The notes under the pieces were generated by a model. The model was given only the letters and a program-made list of their open reading frames with translations, searched no databases and was not told where the DNA came from. A DNA stretch of 64,000 nt, from the NCBI GenBank assembly GCA_023435565.1, contig JAEYRN010000014.1, forward strand, positions 70,931 to 134,930. The letters are read 5' to 3'. This document shows, in pieces, positions 26,208-35,018 of this stretch. The stretch comes from Bacillota bacterium (GTDB lineage Bacteria; Bacillota; UBA4882; UBA8346). Position numbers and translations under genes: made by a program. The first letter of the stretch is position 1; every line of letters starts with the position of its first letter.

Positions 26208-26572
26208 GGTGAAGGTTCCTTTCGGTTGGAATGTTGAATAATCAAAACTAAGCGCCTGCTTTCTTATATTTCTAACCGCGACCTACCGCCGGGAACCGAA
26301 CCTTTAGTTGGAGTTATCCCATTTCCGCTTGGATCGGCTTCATTTTAATATTAGTCGCAAAACATTTTTAATCTTTAGTTCTATGGGAATTTTTAATTCC
26401 ACCATTATCACCATTTCATAATAATTTCCAACAGCAATTATATCCCCTAAAGGTTCAACTTCATTAATAAGATCCTCCGGTTCGCCGGTGGCGGGTAGTG
26501 GCGGTGGAAGCTACTCTCATAATCAGGCGCTTCAATTTCCCAAAATTTCATACTTTTACACTAGCATATAAC
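26208..26572. other. 365-base gap with a decayed small gene
   Basis: The gap contains the frameshifted small gene at 26340-26551 (described separately). A GC-rich patch near 26476-26510 stands out from the AT-rich surroundings and may be part of a short repeat. Confidence 0.4.
26340..26551 (-). pseudogene. Small frameshifted gene
   Basis: From an ATG at 26551 the minus strand reads MKFWEIEAPDYESSFHRHY and, after about 26 codons, the frame must shift by one base inside a GC-rich patch to continue as EDLINEVEPLGDIIAVG through ELKIPIELKIKN to a TGA at 26340. Both frames look protein-like and join into a product of about 70 aa. No family is recognised. Either a real pseudogene or two tiny unrelated frames. 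Confidence 0.35.
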
Positions 26573-27091
26573 TTATACATAATCAATTTCAATACAAACT
26601 TTTATTGGTTTAGATAATTTATATTTTTTAAACCCTTCAGTTTTTTCAATCATTTCTTTCCATTTTGTTATACTTTCTTCTTTTGTGTCTTCCAACCAAT
26701 ATTTCATCCAATATATAAACTCTTTTCTATCTATTTCATAGTCAGGTTGATAGTATATCGTTAGTATTATTTGTTTCAATCCAAATTTTTGTATTTGTCT
26801 AATGAATATTATTTGAAATGTTTCATTATTATCATCCTTAAAATTTCCATATGAAAAATTCATCATATCATTTTGGTCAATTCTTTTTATACCCTTTATA
26901 TTAATTTCCTTATAGAAGGAGATAAATTCAATTAATACATTTTCAGCATTTAAATTATCAACATTTATGATATTTATCTTGTTTTCCAAATATTCTTTTG
27001 CTTTGTCAAAGGATATTTCCATTTTATTATACCTTTTGCAAGAAGTTAATAATAGTAATGATGCTAGAACAACAAATGTAAATTTGTACAT
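26573..27091 (-). CDS. Small lipoprotein, 172 aa
   Basis: The ATG at 27091 has AAAGGTG upstream and starts a lipoprotein signal: MYKFTFVVLASLLLLTSC, with the lipobox LTSC. The in-frame ATG at 27175 would bury the signal and is rejected. The mature part is charged, Lys/Glu/Ile-rich and helical, with one beta stretch. It is very AT-rich compared with the metabolic genes, suggesting recent acquisition. No family recognised. Confidence 0.65.
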   Translation of the reverse strand: MYKFTFVVLASLLLLTSCKRYNKMEISFDKAKEYLENKINIINVDNLNAENVLIEFISFYKEINIKGIKRIDQNDMMNFSYGNFKDDNNETFQIIFIRQIQKFGLKQIILTIYYQPDYEIDRKEFIYWMKYWLEDTKEESITKWKEMIEKTEGFKKYKLSKPIKVCIEIDYV

Positions 27092-27259
27092 TTTATCACC
27101 TTTCGAAGTTTCCTGAAGGCTAAATTTGAGATAATCCCACATTCCTTTTTTGTGTTCCATTGTGCATTTATGCACCCATGATCAGTAACGCTGTTATATG
27201 ATGTTACGTCGGCCCCTAATTTTAAGGTTGGCTATGGAGTGACAACCTCTTTCAAATCT

Positions 27260-27697
27260 TTATTTAAGTATAGTTTGTATTATTACACTATTCCATGACG
27301 TAATATTATTTATTACAACTTCTTTGGCAATATTAAACTTTTCGTTTCCTAATACTAATAAACCATTTTCATAATTAAAATCATACCAATAGTCTTCAAA
27401 AATATGATATCTTTTTTGTTTAATATCAATAATTATTGTCTTTCTTTCGTATATTTTCGACATCCATGAACAAACAATATAGTTTTGTTCAACTGGAAAT
27501 AAAAACATACATCCCCAAAAATACCCCTGGATAATAACCCCATCGATTTTCATTTGATGGTAAGAATCCCCATGAGGCGGCTCACCAAGATAATTTAACT
27601 CAATGAGATGATTACTCTTTTTTAACTTAATAAGGTAATCATCCATCCCAAGCCAAATTGACTTATTATCTTCAAAAAGGTCTATAATCTCTGCCAT
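27260..27697 (-). CDS. Hypothetical 145-aa protein
   Basis: Not recognised. The protein is rich in aromatic residues (Trp/Tyr), with alternating short strands and no signal peptide or membrane helix, which is the look of many small polymorphic-toxin immunity proteins; this is only a resemblance. AAAGGAAGTG lies about 12 bases before the ATG. AT-rich, in the accessory stretch. Confidence 0.5.
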   Translation of the reverse strand: MAEIIDLFEDNKSIWLGMDDYLIKLKKSNHLIELNYLGEPPHGDSYHQMKIDGVIIQGYFWGCMFLFPVEQNYIVCSWMSKIYERKTIIIDIKQKRYHIFEDYWYDFNYENGLLVLGNEKFNIAKEVVINNITSWNSVIIQTILK

Positions 27698-28502
27698 AGT
27701 TTAAAGCTTCACTTCCTTTATAAAGACTTTAGTCCCATTAGAATTTAAATAAGAAAATTTGGCCTTATAATGGGAGTCAGTATTGCATATAACGCTGTGT
27801 TATGCACGTCCCAAACCCGGGGAGCAGTATTCATTTTCACGCCGAAAGAATTGGGATGTTTGACTGATCAGTTTAATTTAAGGCTATATTTTTAATAACG
27901 GTTGATCTAAGATATCGATTTAACAGCTATGCTGCATAAAGCGAGGCAATATTAAAGCTTTTGTTCACCAAAATTTGAATTTTAAATGTTAAGAAAATTC
28001 TATTTCTTTTTTTCTTCTTTAGCAATTCTCAAGTATAGAAAGCATGGGTAAAGAAACATCAGGGTAAATAGAGTGTTCATCAGGGTTTCACCAAATAAAT
28101 TCGAAATTGTGGGTGACTCTCTCTGGTTGTAATTGACATAGCTCATTACAGGGTCATTAACTCCAGAGAGAGCGTTTAATAACGATTAATATAATTTATT
28201 AGGACAATAAAATATAGTGCCCATAAAGCTAATAGAGCAAAAACTTTTTTCTTAACCTTAAAAACATTCTGATTTAATAATTTGTTTAAATCTCCCATTA
28301 TAAAGAAAATCCAAAAGTAAAAGTAGATTGTACTGGTAATTACGGTTAATAGTTAGGTAATAAATGGTGCTCTTAGTCCATCTTCTCTACTCCGGACGTT
28401 AAATCAACCTATCAATCAGGCAACATAGGCTTATTTGAAATCACAGTCATCCCCTCTCCGCCTACGGGTAGGGGACTAAGGGGTGAGGCGGTGAGGCCGC
28501 CC
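27698..28502. other. 805-base gap with a decayed membrane-protein gene and repeats
   Basis: It holds the remnant at 28000-28357, inverted repeats at 28117-28126 / 28163-28172 (CTCTCTCTGG and its complement), and the GC-rich palindromes at 28451-28505. Nothing else with coding character was seen between 27698 and 27999. Confidence 0.5.
28000..28357 (-). pseudogene. Frameshifted small membrane protein gene
   Basis: Two overlapping minus-strand frames read as one membrane protein. The first, ending at 28176, has a hydrophobic helix (STIYFYFWIFFIMG), a loop DLNKLLNQNVFKVKKK, and a second helix (FALLALWALYFIVLINYI). The second frame, running to a TAG at 28000, gives SGVNDPVMSYVNYNQRE, then NTLFTLMFLYPCFLYL and a basic tail AKEEKKK. 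A frame change near 28176-28182 separates them. No start with a binding site is seen. The layout resembles DUF4234-like small membrane proteins, but this is a guess. Confidence 0.5.
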
Positions 28503-28505
28503 CTA
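28451..28505. repeat. GC-rich palindromic repeat (REP-like)
   Basis: Two adjacent hairpins (CCCCT...AGGGG and GGGG...CCCC, the second with GGCGG and CCGCC) stand in an AT-rich region and touch the stop codon of the TraB-like gene. Confidence 0.5.
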
Positions 28506-29924
28506 CTCCACCTCATACCCCGCCTTTTTCAGCAGCGTTACAATTCCTCTATCGCCAACCAGATGGCTGGAACCGACAATTACAAAATAGTCCTCGCTTT
28601 GGCCGAGATAATCCTTAATCTTGGCAGTCATTGATACATTCCGTTGGAAATAAAGTTTTTCAAAGTATTCCCGTTGACTTTGGTCTTCGCTGCCTACCAT
28701 GGTAAGCTTTTCTAATTGTTGCATATCTTGATTTTTCCAGCTGTCGATTATGGCTCCCATCTCCTTTTCCATGGAAGAAAGCGAAAGTAAGGTTGTGGCC
28801 AAAAACAAATTACCGTCAATGCTATCGAAAAGCTTGACTTGTTCCTCAAACGACTCCAACTCCAAAATCTTTTTAACACCGGCTTTATCCAGAAAATAGT
28901 TTTCGGTGCCGCTGTTGGCTACATAACCGATTGACATCATTTTTAAAGTGGTTAAAGTAGAAGCTACCACCCATGGTTTAAAACGATCCATTTTACTCAT
29001 GGGCACCCCGTAACTTAACAGATTGGTTTCTAAGGCGCTATAAAGGTCTTTGGTTAATACGTCCTGCAAAGTTTTATTCTCCGGCAGATAAGCGTAGGAA
29101 TCTAAATTTTGGGTTTTTTCATTGAATTCCGGGGACTTAGTATTTACTTCCACCACAATATTATTGGTCTTGGAAAAAGCGGTTTCAATCCGGTCGGGAA
29201 AAGGATAAAAACTATTGTTGCCGATATGGATCGAACCCATTATATAAACGGTATTGGTTTTGCCTTTCACGGTAAAAAACATATATTTAAGATCATTTTG
29301 GACAACCGGCGTTTTATCTTGTTCCAAGGAACTTGGAACAGTAGACCATAAGGGGGCCCAATCGGTTTTTGCCGCTTTGTCGTAAAATAGGGCCTTTTGG
29401 GCTACGCCGCTGAATTCACTGAATTGATTCGGAAACAAGGAGTCCAGACTCCAGAAAGTTAACCGTACTGCATATCCATTGTTTAGGACCACATAATCGA
29501 CAAAGCGGATTGGAAGATTATTCGCTTTGGTTAGATAGATGACGGTGGCGTTATTGTGAGCTTCCGAATAGGTGATTGAAACAAGCTCGATGCCGGAGCT
29601 GTTAAGTGTGGCTTCAAATAGGCTCATATATTCGTCGATGCTTGCCGCATATTTTTCAATTATTAATCTGGTAAAAGCGCTTTGATTTTTTTTCATCCCT
29701 AAAAATAAGGGTGAATCATTTTTATCCTTTTTATTTTTAAGCAGCTTTTTAAAAAAATCCGGCGCGTTTTTATCATCGGTAAAAATCTCCCACTCCCCGG
29801 AGATATCGACGGCAATACCAATGTCTTTATTGTAATATCTTAAATCTTTGGGATTCGTCTCCTTGGCTTGAACGGTTAAACCCAGTAATAGCACTGCTAA
29901 AATTGCGAATAGTATTTTTTTCAT
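28503..29924 (-). CDS. TraB/GumN-family exported protein
   Basis: 473 aa with a signal peptide (MKKILFAILAVLLLGLTVQA). The C-terminal 270 residues are the TraB/GumN (Tiki-like) domain: GSIHIG near residue 233, a conserved Glu in VVEVN, and the closing GSSHLVGDRG followed by LLKKAGYEV. This fold relates to metalloproteases such as EreA/Tiki, with the two GxxH motifs as metal ligands. The N-terminal 200 residues are an extra beta-rich domain. GGAGG precedes the ATG. Its substrate is unknown. Confidence 0.85.
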   Translation of the reverse strand: MKKILFAILAVLLLGLTVQAKETNPKDLRYYNKDIGIAVDISGEWEIFTDDKNAPDFFKKLLKNKKDKNDSPLFLGMKKNQSAFTRLIIEKYAASIDEYMSLFEATLNSSGIELVSITYSEAHNNATVIYLTKANNLPIRFVDYVVLNNGYAVRLTFWSLDSLFPNQFSEFSGVAQKALFYDKAAKTDWAPLWSTVPSSLEQDKTPVVQNDLKYMFFTVKGKTNTVYIMGSIHIGNNSFYPFPDRIETAFSKTNNIVVEVNTKSPEFNEKTQNLDSYAYLPENKTLQDVLTKDLYSALETNLLSYGVPMSKMDRFKPWVVASTLTTLKMMSIGYVANSGTENYFLDKAGVKKILELESFEEQVKLFDSIDGNLFLATTLLSLSSMEKEMGAIIDSWKNQDMQQLEKLTMVGSEDQSQREYFEKLYFQRNVSMTAKIKDYLGQSEDYFVIVGSSHLVGDRGIVTLLKKAGYEVE

Positions 29925-30586
29925 AAATTTTCCTCCATAAATTTAAATAGAAATAGAAAATACTTCTGACATAATGATTCTAGGGGATGGTAATAATTCC
30001 TTTTTTTGGAGTCAACAATTGCGGGGTTTTCCTTGCAGGACGTTCTTAGGAGTTCCGGAAAAGCAGAATTAATCGAATTTCACGGATGACTAACTCAACT
30101 TTATATTCCGAAAAAACTGAGTCATTAAAACATAATTTTTATATTTATATTACCTTACATGAACTCCTTTAATAGGGCTTTTCCGGCTAAATTACGCCAA
30201 CTGGCTATAAAAATGAAAGCTTTAAAACCTACCATCCAAAGTAATTATAGGTTTTTAAAACATCTATGTAAATGTGATTATTGTCATTAGAAAAAATGAC
30301 ATTTGTCATAGTTAAAAAAACCGTTACGAGTTATGCGTAGCGCGTTACGCGTAAAAACCTGATCACTTATTACAGTAGAGTAAGGGGCAAGAGTTATACT
30401 GCCCCTTTACTCTACTGATCTTTCTCCGCACCTCTGAGTCTCTATGACTAACGATTAATACTAAATTGTTAGTCTGTAACCAACCAAATCCAATTAAAAT
30501 ATATTGGTTATAATTTTATATTTTGGAAATATTATAAAGCAAAACTTGCTTCAATAATGAATCTATATTAAAATGGAGGTGAGGAA
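29925..30586. other. 662-base gap with dispersed repeats
   Basis: No gene seen. It contains the hairpin TGTCATT/AATGACA at 30284-30302 and repeat copy A (30316-30455, described separately), which holds a near-perfect hairpin at 30374-30417. Confidence 0.45.
30316..30455. repeat. Dispersed repeat, copy A
   Basis: It has the parts ATGCGTAG...CGTTACGC, AAAACCT, a hairpin (AGTAGAGTAAGGGGCA with its complement, one-base bulge, 30374-30417) and CTCTGAGTCTCTATGACTAA. Copies B and C share several of these phrases. Confidence 0.55.
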
Positions 30587-30955
30587 GTGATTAAAATGAG
30601 TATTTTATGGGATGAGAAAAATAGTACGGATTTAAGTTCCGAAGATATGCAAAAAAGATTATCTAAGATTATCACGGACTATCAAAAAGAAATCCCATCC
30701 AGTTCTGATGCGGCATCGATCTTTGTCGGCCTAGCAACCGGATCAGATAAAGAACTACTACATATTTTGATCAACCTGCCTTCGGAGATTCGTTTAAAAT
30801 TACTGGAATATATTCAAAGTTGTCTTTTTAAAGAAGTAAACCCGAAAAAACCGTCACTTAAAAAACTTCTACTCACCTCCCCCCATAAAGACTTGGAAAT
30901 TCCTATTCATCGTTCTACCGAAACCGGAAGGGAAATTCAGGGATGGGATTTTTAA
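30587..30955 (+). CDS. Antitoxin-position protein upstream of VapC-like toxin
   Basis: 122 aa, starting at a GTG with GGAGGTGAGG just upstream. It lies where the antitoxin of a VapBC pair belongs and overlaps the toxin gene by 13 bases. The middle (residues 45-90) is helical and the C-terminus SPHKDLEIPIHRSTETGREI looks like a toxin-binding tail. No AbrB, Phd or RHH DNA-binding domain is recognisable, so it may be a new antitoxin type. Confidence 0.7.
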   Translation: MIKMSILWDEKNSTDLSSEDMQKRLSKIITDYQKEIPSSSDAASIFVGLATGSDKELLHILINLPSEIRLKLLEYIQSCLFKEVNPKKPSLKKLLLTSPHKDLEIPIHRSTETGREIQGWDF

Positions 30956-31362
30956 TTGATACTTGCCTGATTTCGGAATTAAGACGTCCCACTCCATCCG
31001 AATCAGTTAGGGCCTGGTTTCAAATCTGTGAAGAAAGTAATCTTTTTATCAGCGCATTATCTATTGGTGAGATTAAATATGGAATTCAACGTCTACCCGA
31101 TGGAAGTAAAAAAGATGATCTTCAAACATGGTTTAATCAAATAGTTGATTCCTTTTCAAATCGAATCTTACCGGTTAATGAACAGATATGCATTTCTTGG
31201 GCTTTAATGAAAGCCGCAGCGGAAAGTAAAGGATTTCAATTGCCGGTTATTGACGGTTTATTGGCTGCAACAGCAAAAGAACATAATTTAGTTTTTGTCA
31301 CTCGCAATACAAAAGATTTTGAACTGACAAATATTAATATGATTAATCCTTGGAATAAATAA
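30943..31362 (+). CDS. VapC-like PIN-domain ribonuclease
   Basis: 139-aa PIN domain endonuclease. Acidic residues at the expected places: D6 in FLIDTCLISELRR, E at GEIKYG (about 44), D at VIDGLLAATA (about 102), and the TRNTKDF motif (about 119). PIN toxins cut tRNA or rRNA in a magnesium-dependent way. It overlaps the partner gene, indicating translational coupling. Confidence 0.92.
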   Translation: MGFLIDTCLISELRRPTPSESVRAWFQICEESNLFISALSIGEIKYGIQRLPDGSKKDDLQTWFNQIVDSFSNRILPVNEQICISWALMKAAAESKGFQLPVIDGLLAATAKEHNLVFVTRNTKDFELTNINMINPWNK

Positions 31363-31377
31363 ATCCTTAAGCCTTAT

Positions 31378-31530
31378 ACTATTAGCCCTGTTGTATCCGA
31401 AGCCTTACGTTCATGCGTAGGGTACTGTCATAGGAGCAATGGGGCTTTTAGTCTTATCCATACTGCGTTACGCAGAAAACCTTTTGTCTAACCTCCAGTA
31501 CTTCTATGTCTCTGTGGCTAAAAAGATTTT
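31378..31530. repeat. Dispersed repeat, copy B
   Basis: It has ATGCGTAGGG, CTGCGTTACGCAGAAAACCT and CTTCTATGTCTCTGTGGCTAA, in the same order as copy A. A GCCC...GGGGC stem with a following TTTT at 31384-31450 could also serve as terminator of the vapC gene. Confidence 0.55.
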
Positions 31531-31619
31531 AAAACTCTACCATGAAAACCCGAACTTGCGTAAACCCACCCCTCTCATGTATAATAAATGATTGTTGATA
31601 TTTTAACGGAGGGTTTGCC

Positions 31620-33233
31620 ATGTCATCAATCGTGGATCTCTTAAAAACCGAAGTCAACCGTCGCCGGACCTTTGCGATCATCTCCCACCCCGACGCCGGT
31701 AAAACCACTTTAACCGAAAAATTGCTCCTCTACGGAGGCGCCATTCACCTGGCCGGTTCGGTCAAGGCCCGCAAGACCCAGCGCCATGCTGTATCCGATT
31801 GGATGGAGATCGAAAAACAACGGGGGATCTCGGTAACTTCCAGCGCTCTCCAATTCGAATATAACGGGTATAAAATTAACATTCTGGACACTCCCGGCCA
31901 CCAGGATTTCAGTGAAGACACCTACCGGACCCTGATGGCGGCCGATAGCGCCGTGATGTTAATCGACGTCGCCAAAGGCGTGGAGGCCCAGACCATCAAG
32001 CTCTTTAAAGTCTGTAAACAACGGGGTATCCCCGTCTTTACCTTTATCAATAAACTGGACCGGCATGGCAAAGGCCCTTTTGAATTAATGGAAGAAATCG
32101 AAAAAGTGCTGGGAATTGTTTCATACCCGATGAACTGGCCGATTGGGATCAATGGGGAATATAAGGGTGTATACAACCGTAGGCAAGCCCAGATCGAATT
32201 ATTTCAAAACGACGGTTCTCATGGCCAATGGGTCTTACAGTCGACCATCGGCAGTGCTGGCGATCCGGCTTTTACTGAAATTCTGGGTCAGGATGTCCAT
32301 GAGGCCCTTTGCAATGATATTGAACTTTTAGATACCGCCGGGGAACAGTTCGACCTCGCGAAAGTGCTTCACGGCGAATTGACTCCCATGTTCTTCGGCA
32401 GCGCTATGACAAATTTCGGGGTCCGACCCTTTTTGGAGGAATATTTACAGCTGGCCCCACCGCCTCTCGCCCGAAAAACAGACAGTGGTGAAATCCAACC
32501 GGATTCGGAGAACTTCTCGGCATTCGTCTTTAAGATTCAGGCGAACATGAACCCGGCCCACCGGGACCGGCTGGCTTTTATCCGGATTTGTTCCGGTGTT
32601 TTTAGCAAAGGAATGACCGTTCACCACGTCCAAACCGGTAAACCGCTCAAGCTTGCCCAACCGCAACAATTTATGGCCCAGGACCGAGAGATGGTTGAGG
32701 TAGCTTACCCCGGAGATATCATCGGATTATTTGACCCAGGTGTATTTACCATCGGTGATACCCTCTGTGTTGATAATAATAAGCTAAAGTTTGAAGACTT
32801 TCCGGTCTTCCCGCCGGAACAATTCGCCCGGGTCCAACCCACCGACACCATGCGTCGGAAGCAATTTATCAAGGGAATAACCCAACTGACCCAGGAAGGC
32901 GCGGTTCAACTTTTTAAACAACCGGACAGCGGTTTTGAATCCTTTATAGTCGGTGTGGTCGGGACCCTACAATTCGATGTGTTGCGTTACCGGCTCCAAG
33001 GGGAATATGGCGTGGATATACAAATGCAACCCTTGAATTACGTGATGGCCCGCTGGTTGGTTGGGGAAGGAATCACTGCTAAGTCAAAAATCGACCTCCA
33101 GGGAGACTTGCTGCTGGAGGATGGTCAAGGTCAGCCGGTCGCCCTTTTCCGGAGCGAATGGGCTTTTAGATATGTAATGGAGAAAAATCCGAAGGTTCAG
33201 TTTTTGGCGGCTCCAAAACGGGAAATTAATTGA
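31620..33233 (+). CDS. prfC: Peptide chain release factor 3
   Basis: GTPase of 537 aa that recycles RF1/RF2 from the ribosome. G1 is HPDAGKTT near residues 23-30, then DTPGHQDFSEDTYR and NKLDR, the RF3 pattern, and the C-terminal domain is complete. The start follows GGAGG at about 9 bases. The base composition is visibly richer in GC than the AT-rich accessory genes on the left. It is a single gene, convergent with the next. Confidence 0.96.
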   Translation: MSSIVDLLKTEVNRRRTFAIISHPDAGKTTLTEKLLLYGGAIHLAGSVKARKTQRHAVSDWMEIEKQRGISVTSSALQFEYNGYKINILDTPGHQDFSEDTYRTLMAADSAVMLIDVAKGVEAQTIKLFKVCKQRGIPVFTFINKLDRHGKGPFELMEEIEKVLGIVSYPMNWPIGINGEYKGVYNRRQAQIELFQNDGSHGQWVLQSTIGSAGDPAFTEILGQDVHEALCNDIELLDTAGEQFDLAKVLHGELTPMFFGSAMTNFGVRPFLEEYLQLAPPPLARKTDSGEIQPDSENFSAFVFKIQANMNPAHRDRLAFIRICSGVFSKGMTVHHVQTGKPLKLAQPQQFMAQDREMVEVAYPGDIIGLFDPGVFTIGDTLCVDNNKLKFEDFPVFPPEQFARVQPTDTMRRKQFIKGITQLTQEGAVQLFKQPDSGFESFIVGVVGTLQFDVLRYRLQGEYGVDIQMQPLNYVMARWLVGEGITAKSKIDLQGDLLLEDGQGQPVALFRSEWAFRYVMEKNPKVQFLAAPKREIN

Positions 33234-33266
33234 CTAAACCTTCCACGGGAGGGATATATTACTAAA

Positions 33267-33875
33267 CTATTCTCTTATAAATACTAATACTAACGAACTT
33301 CCAATAAACAATAATAACGAATAAGTCTCAAAAAAACAACGATAATCAATAAATCGGAGTATCATTGAACTAACAATTACAGTTATTAATAATATTATTC
33401 CGTTAAATAAAATTGATGTGCCTAAAATATCTCTAATTGTGGCCGGCTTCCATTCGCCGGTTTGCCGCTTGGTCGCATGCATATAAAATTTCTTATCATG
33501 GGCCCCAACCCAGTGAAACCGTTGACTGATATCATCGCCCCCGGTATTAAACAATTTCCTGATTCTAATCAGCAACCAAAGGTTAAGGATAATATCCATC
33601 ACAATTAACACCCGTTTCCAACCTTCGGGAAGCAATGGTTTAGCCTCCTTGGCAGGAACCGTAATCGGTTTGGCAGTTTGTTGAGACTGTTCCGAATTTA
33701 CCACCACCGATTGGCGTTGGATGCTGTTTGAATCGGGGTCATGCCGCTCAACTTCTTCGATCCTTGTCAGTTGCTGCGGCGGTTGCCGATGGACGATATT
33801 ACCGCGCCTGAAATTGAGCATCACGACGCTTGTGATAACAGCAAAAATAAAAATAAATAGGATGGCTTTTCCCAA
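33267..33875 (-). CDS. Membrane protein, 202 aa, unrecognised
   Basis: TTG start at 33875 after AAGGAGG. A first TM (residues 4-20), then a Pro/Gln/Ser-rich extracytoplasmic stretch (25-80), a second TM (about 87-103), a charged loop with WVGAHDKKFYMHATKR, and two C-terminal TMs. No family recognised. Confidence 0.6.
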   Translation of the reverse strand: MGKAILFIFIFAVITSVVMLNFRRGNIVHRQPPQQLTRIEEVERHDPDSNSIQRQSVVVNSEQSQQTAKPITVPAKEAKPLLPEGWKRVLIVMDIILNLWLLIRIRKLFNTGGDDISQRFHWVGAHDKKFYMHATKRQTGEWKPATIRDILGTSILFNGIILLITVIVSSMILRFIDYRCFFETYSLLLFIGSSLVLVFIRE

Positions 33876-33904
33876 GTTACAGACCTCCTTCAGTCCCGGA
33901 AAAA

Positions 33905-33973
33905 TATTTTCTCTGTGTCTCCGAGTCCCTGTAGTAAATAATTAATTTGCCAGGGAGACACTGAGACACAGAG
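33905..33973. repeat. Dispersed hairpin repeat, copy C
   Basis: CTCTGTGTCTCCGAGTCCCTG and, after about 20 bases, CAGGGAGACACTGAGACACAGAG form an imperfect long hairpin. One arm shares the CTCTGTGTCTC phrase with copies A and B. It may double as a weak terminator of the lipoprotein gene at 34054. Confidence 0.55.
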
Positions 33974-34053
33974 CAAGATTTTTATTATTTATTCGCGGTA
34001 AACCCTAATTTCCCTGTTAAATTGGAATATTTTACATGACGTTTTATACTAAA

Positions 34054-34758
34054 CTATTGTTTTACAATATCATAAGTTCCATTTCCAAAAAAGGCGTCAA
34101 TAAAAGTACCTTTTAGATGACTATTAACAAACGAGTCATAAGTACCTATAACGCTATAAACTTCCGAATTATACTCATAAGAAAATGAGAAGCCTTTATT
34201 GTCACTTATTCCATTGATGTTAACCGTACCAATGTCCGGATATTCAATAGTACCGGTAATTAGCCCGTCCATTCCAATAGTGCAATTCCCAATACCATTT
34301 TTACCGCCTGCCGTCCAATTACCTTCCCAAACTCCTGCATACTGGTTAACTGTCCGTGTAGTAAGGGTAAATACCATGTCATATTCCTTACCGTTATATT
34401 GATGTTTTGTTGTACCTGTTAAAACACCGTTTTTAAGGTTAAATGCACCGTTGAGAGTGACATTATCTGCTCCGGAAAACCGATAGGTTGCCGAGAAAGT
34501 GCCATTTTGCTCAACAATCCCGGTAATAACAGCCAGTTCCGCCTCTTCGGGGCTATATAACTTTCCACTTAAGTTTCCACTGTCACTGATTGTGATAATT
34601 TCTCTACCGGTTGAAAATAACGCTGGAATAGCCCAAGTTCCTTGCCATTCGCCCACATATGCATTATTTGAATCCTTTGGAGAGCCTGAACCGCCGCAAC
34701 CGGTTATTGTAACAATAATCATCGTAGCCAACAAAAGCATTAAACAAATTTTTTTCAA
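34054..34758 (-). CDS. Beta-rich lipoprotein, 234 aa
   Basis: A lipoprotein signal with lipobox VTITGCGGSG at residues 17-26. The mature protein has two or three repeats of a beta unit of the type YVGEWQGTW...GNLSGKLYSP..., which suggests a barrel or jelly-roll. TTG start at 34758 with GGGG upstream. No family named. It recalls other CGGG lipoproteins in the window (41687, 53286, 57039) only in the signal. Confidence 0.65.
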   Translation of the reverse strand: MKKICLMLLLATMIIVTITGCGGSGSPKDSNNAYVGEWQGTWAIPALFSTGREIITISDSGNLSGKLYSPEEAELAVITGIVEQNGTFSATYRFSGADNVTLNGAFNLKNGVLTGTTKHQYNGKEYDMVFTLTTRTVNQYAGVWEGNWTAGGKNGIGNCTIGMDGLITGTIEYPDIGTVNINGISDNKGFSFSYEYNSEVYSVIGTYDSFVNSHLKGTFIDAFFGNGTYDIVKQ

Positions 34759-34845
34759 TCAAAACCCCTTCTTTCCGTATTTTCTTTCCATAACCTATTT
34801 ATTATCATAACTATTAAGATCAATGATTAACATGATAAAAACCTC

Positions 34846-34870
34846 ATAAAAAAATAACACCTTGCGGTGC
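34846..34870 (-). terminator. Terminator of the zinc-ribbon small gene
   Basis: CACC and GGTG pair around a GCAA tetraloop (minus strand), followed by TTATTTTTTT. Confidence 0.65.
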
Positions 34871-34879
34871 TATGGTTCA

Positions 34880-35005
34880 TTACAACTCTTTCTGACAAAA
34901 ACAACAATTGCGATATTGCTGAAAGTACTCTTTTGCCTTCGTTCCGCAATCCAGACAAACAAAAAGAGTGGTATCCCGGTATGGAACCACCCCTCCTCTA
35001 TACAT
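34880..35005 (-). CDS. Zinc-ribbon microprotein, 41 aa
   Basis: The minus strand from an ATG at 35005 reads MYRGGVVPYRDTTLF, then CLDCGTKAKEYFQQY, and ends RNCCFCQKEL. Two CxxC pairs (CLDC and CCFC) 14 residues apart make a zinc-ribbon. The ATG has no good binding site upstream, because GAGGAGGGG lies inside the gene just after it, so a later GTG start is possible. It lies 14 bases after the ankyrin gene and has its own terminator. The two cysteine pairs argue that it is real. Confidence 0.5.
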   Translation of the reverse strand: MYRGGVVPYRDTTLFVCLDCGTKAKEYFQQYRNCCFCQKEL

Positions 35006-35018
35006 AGTTCAGAAAACA

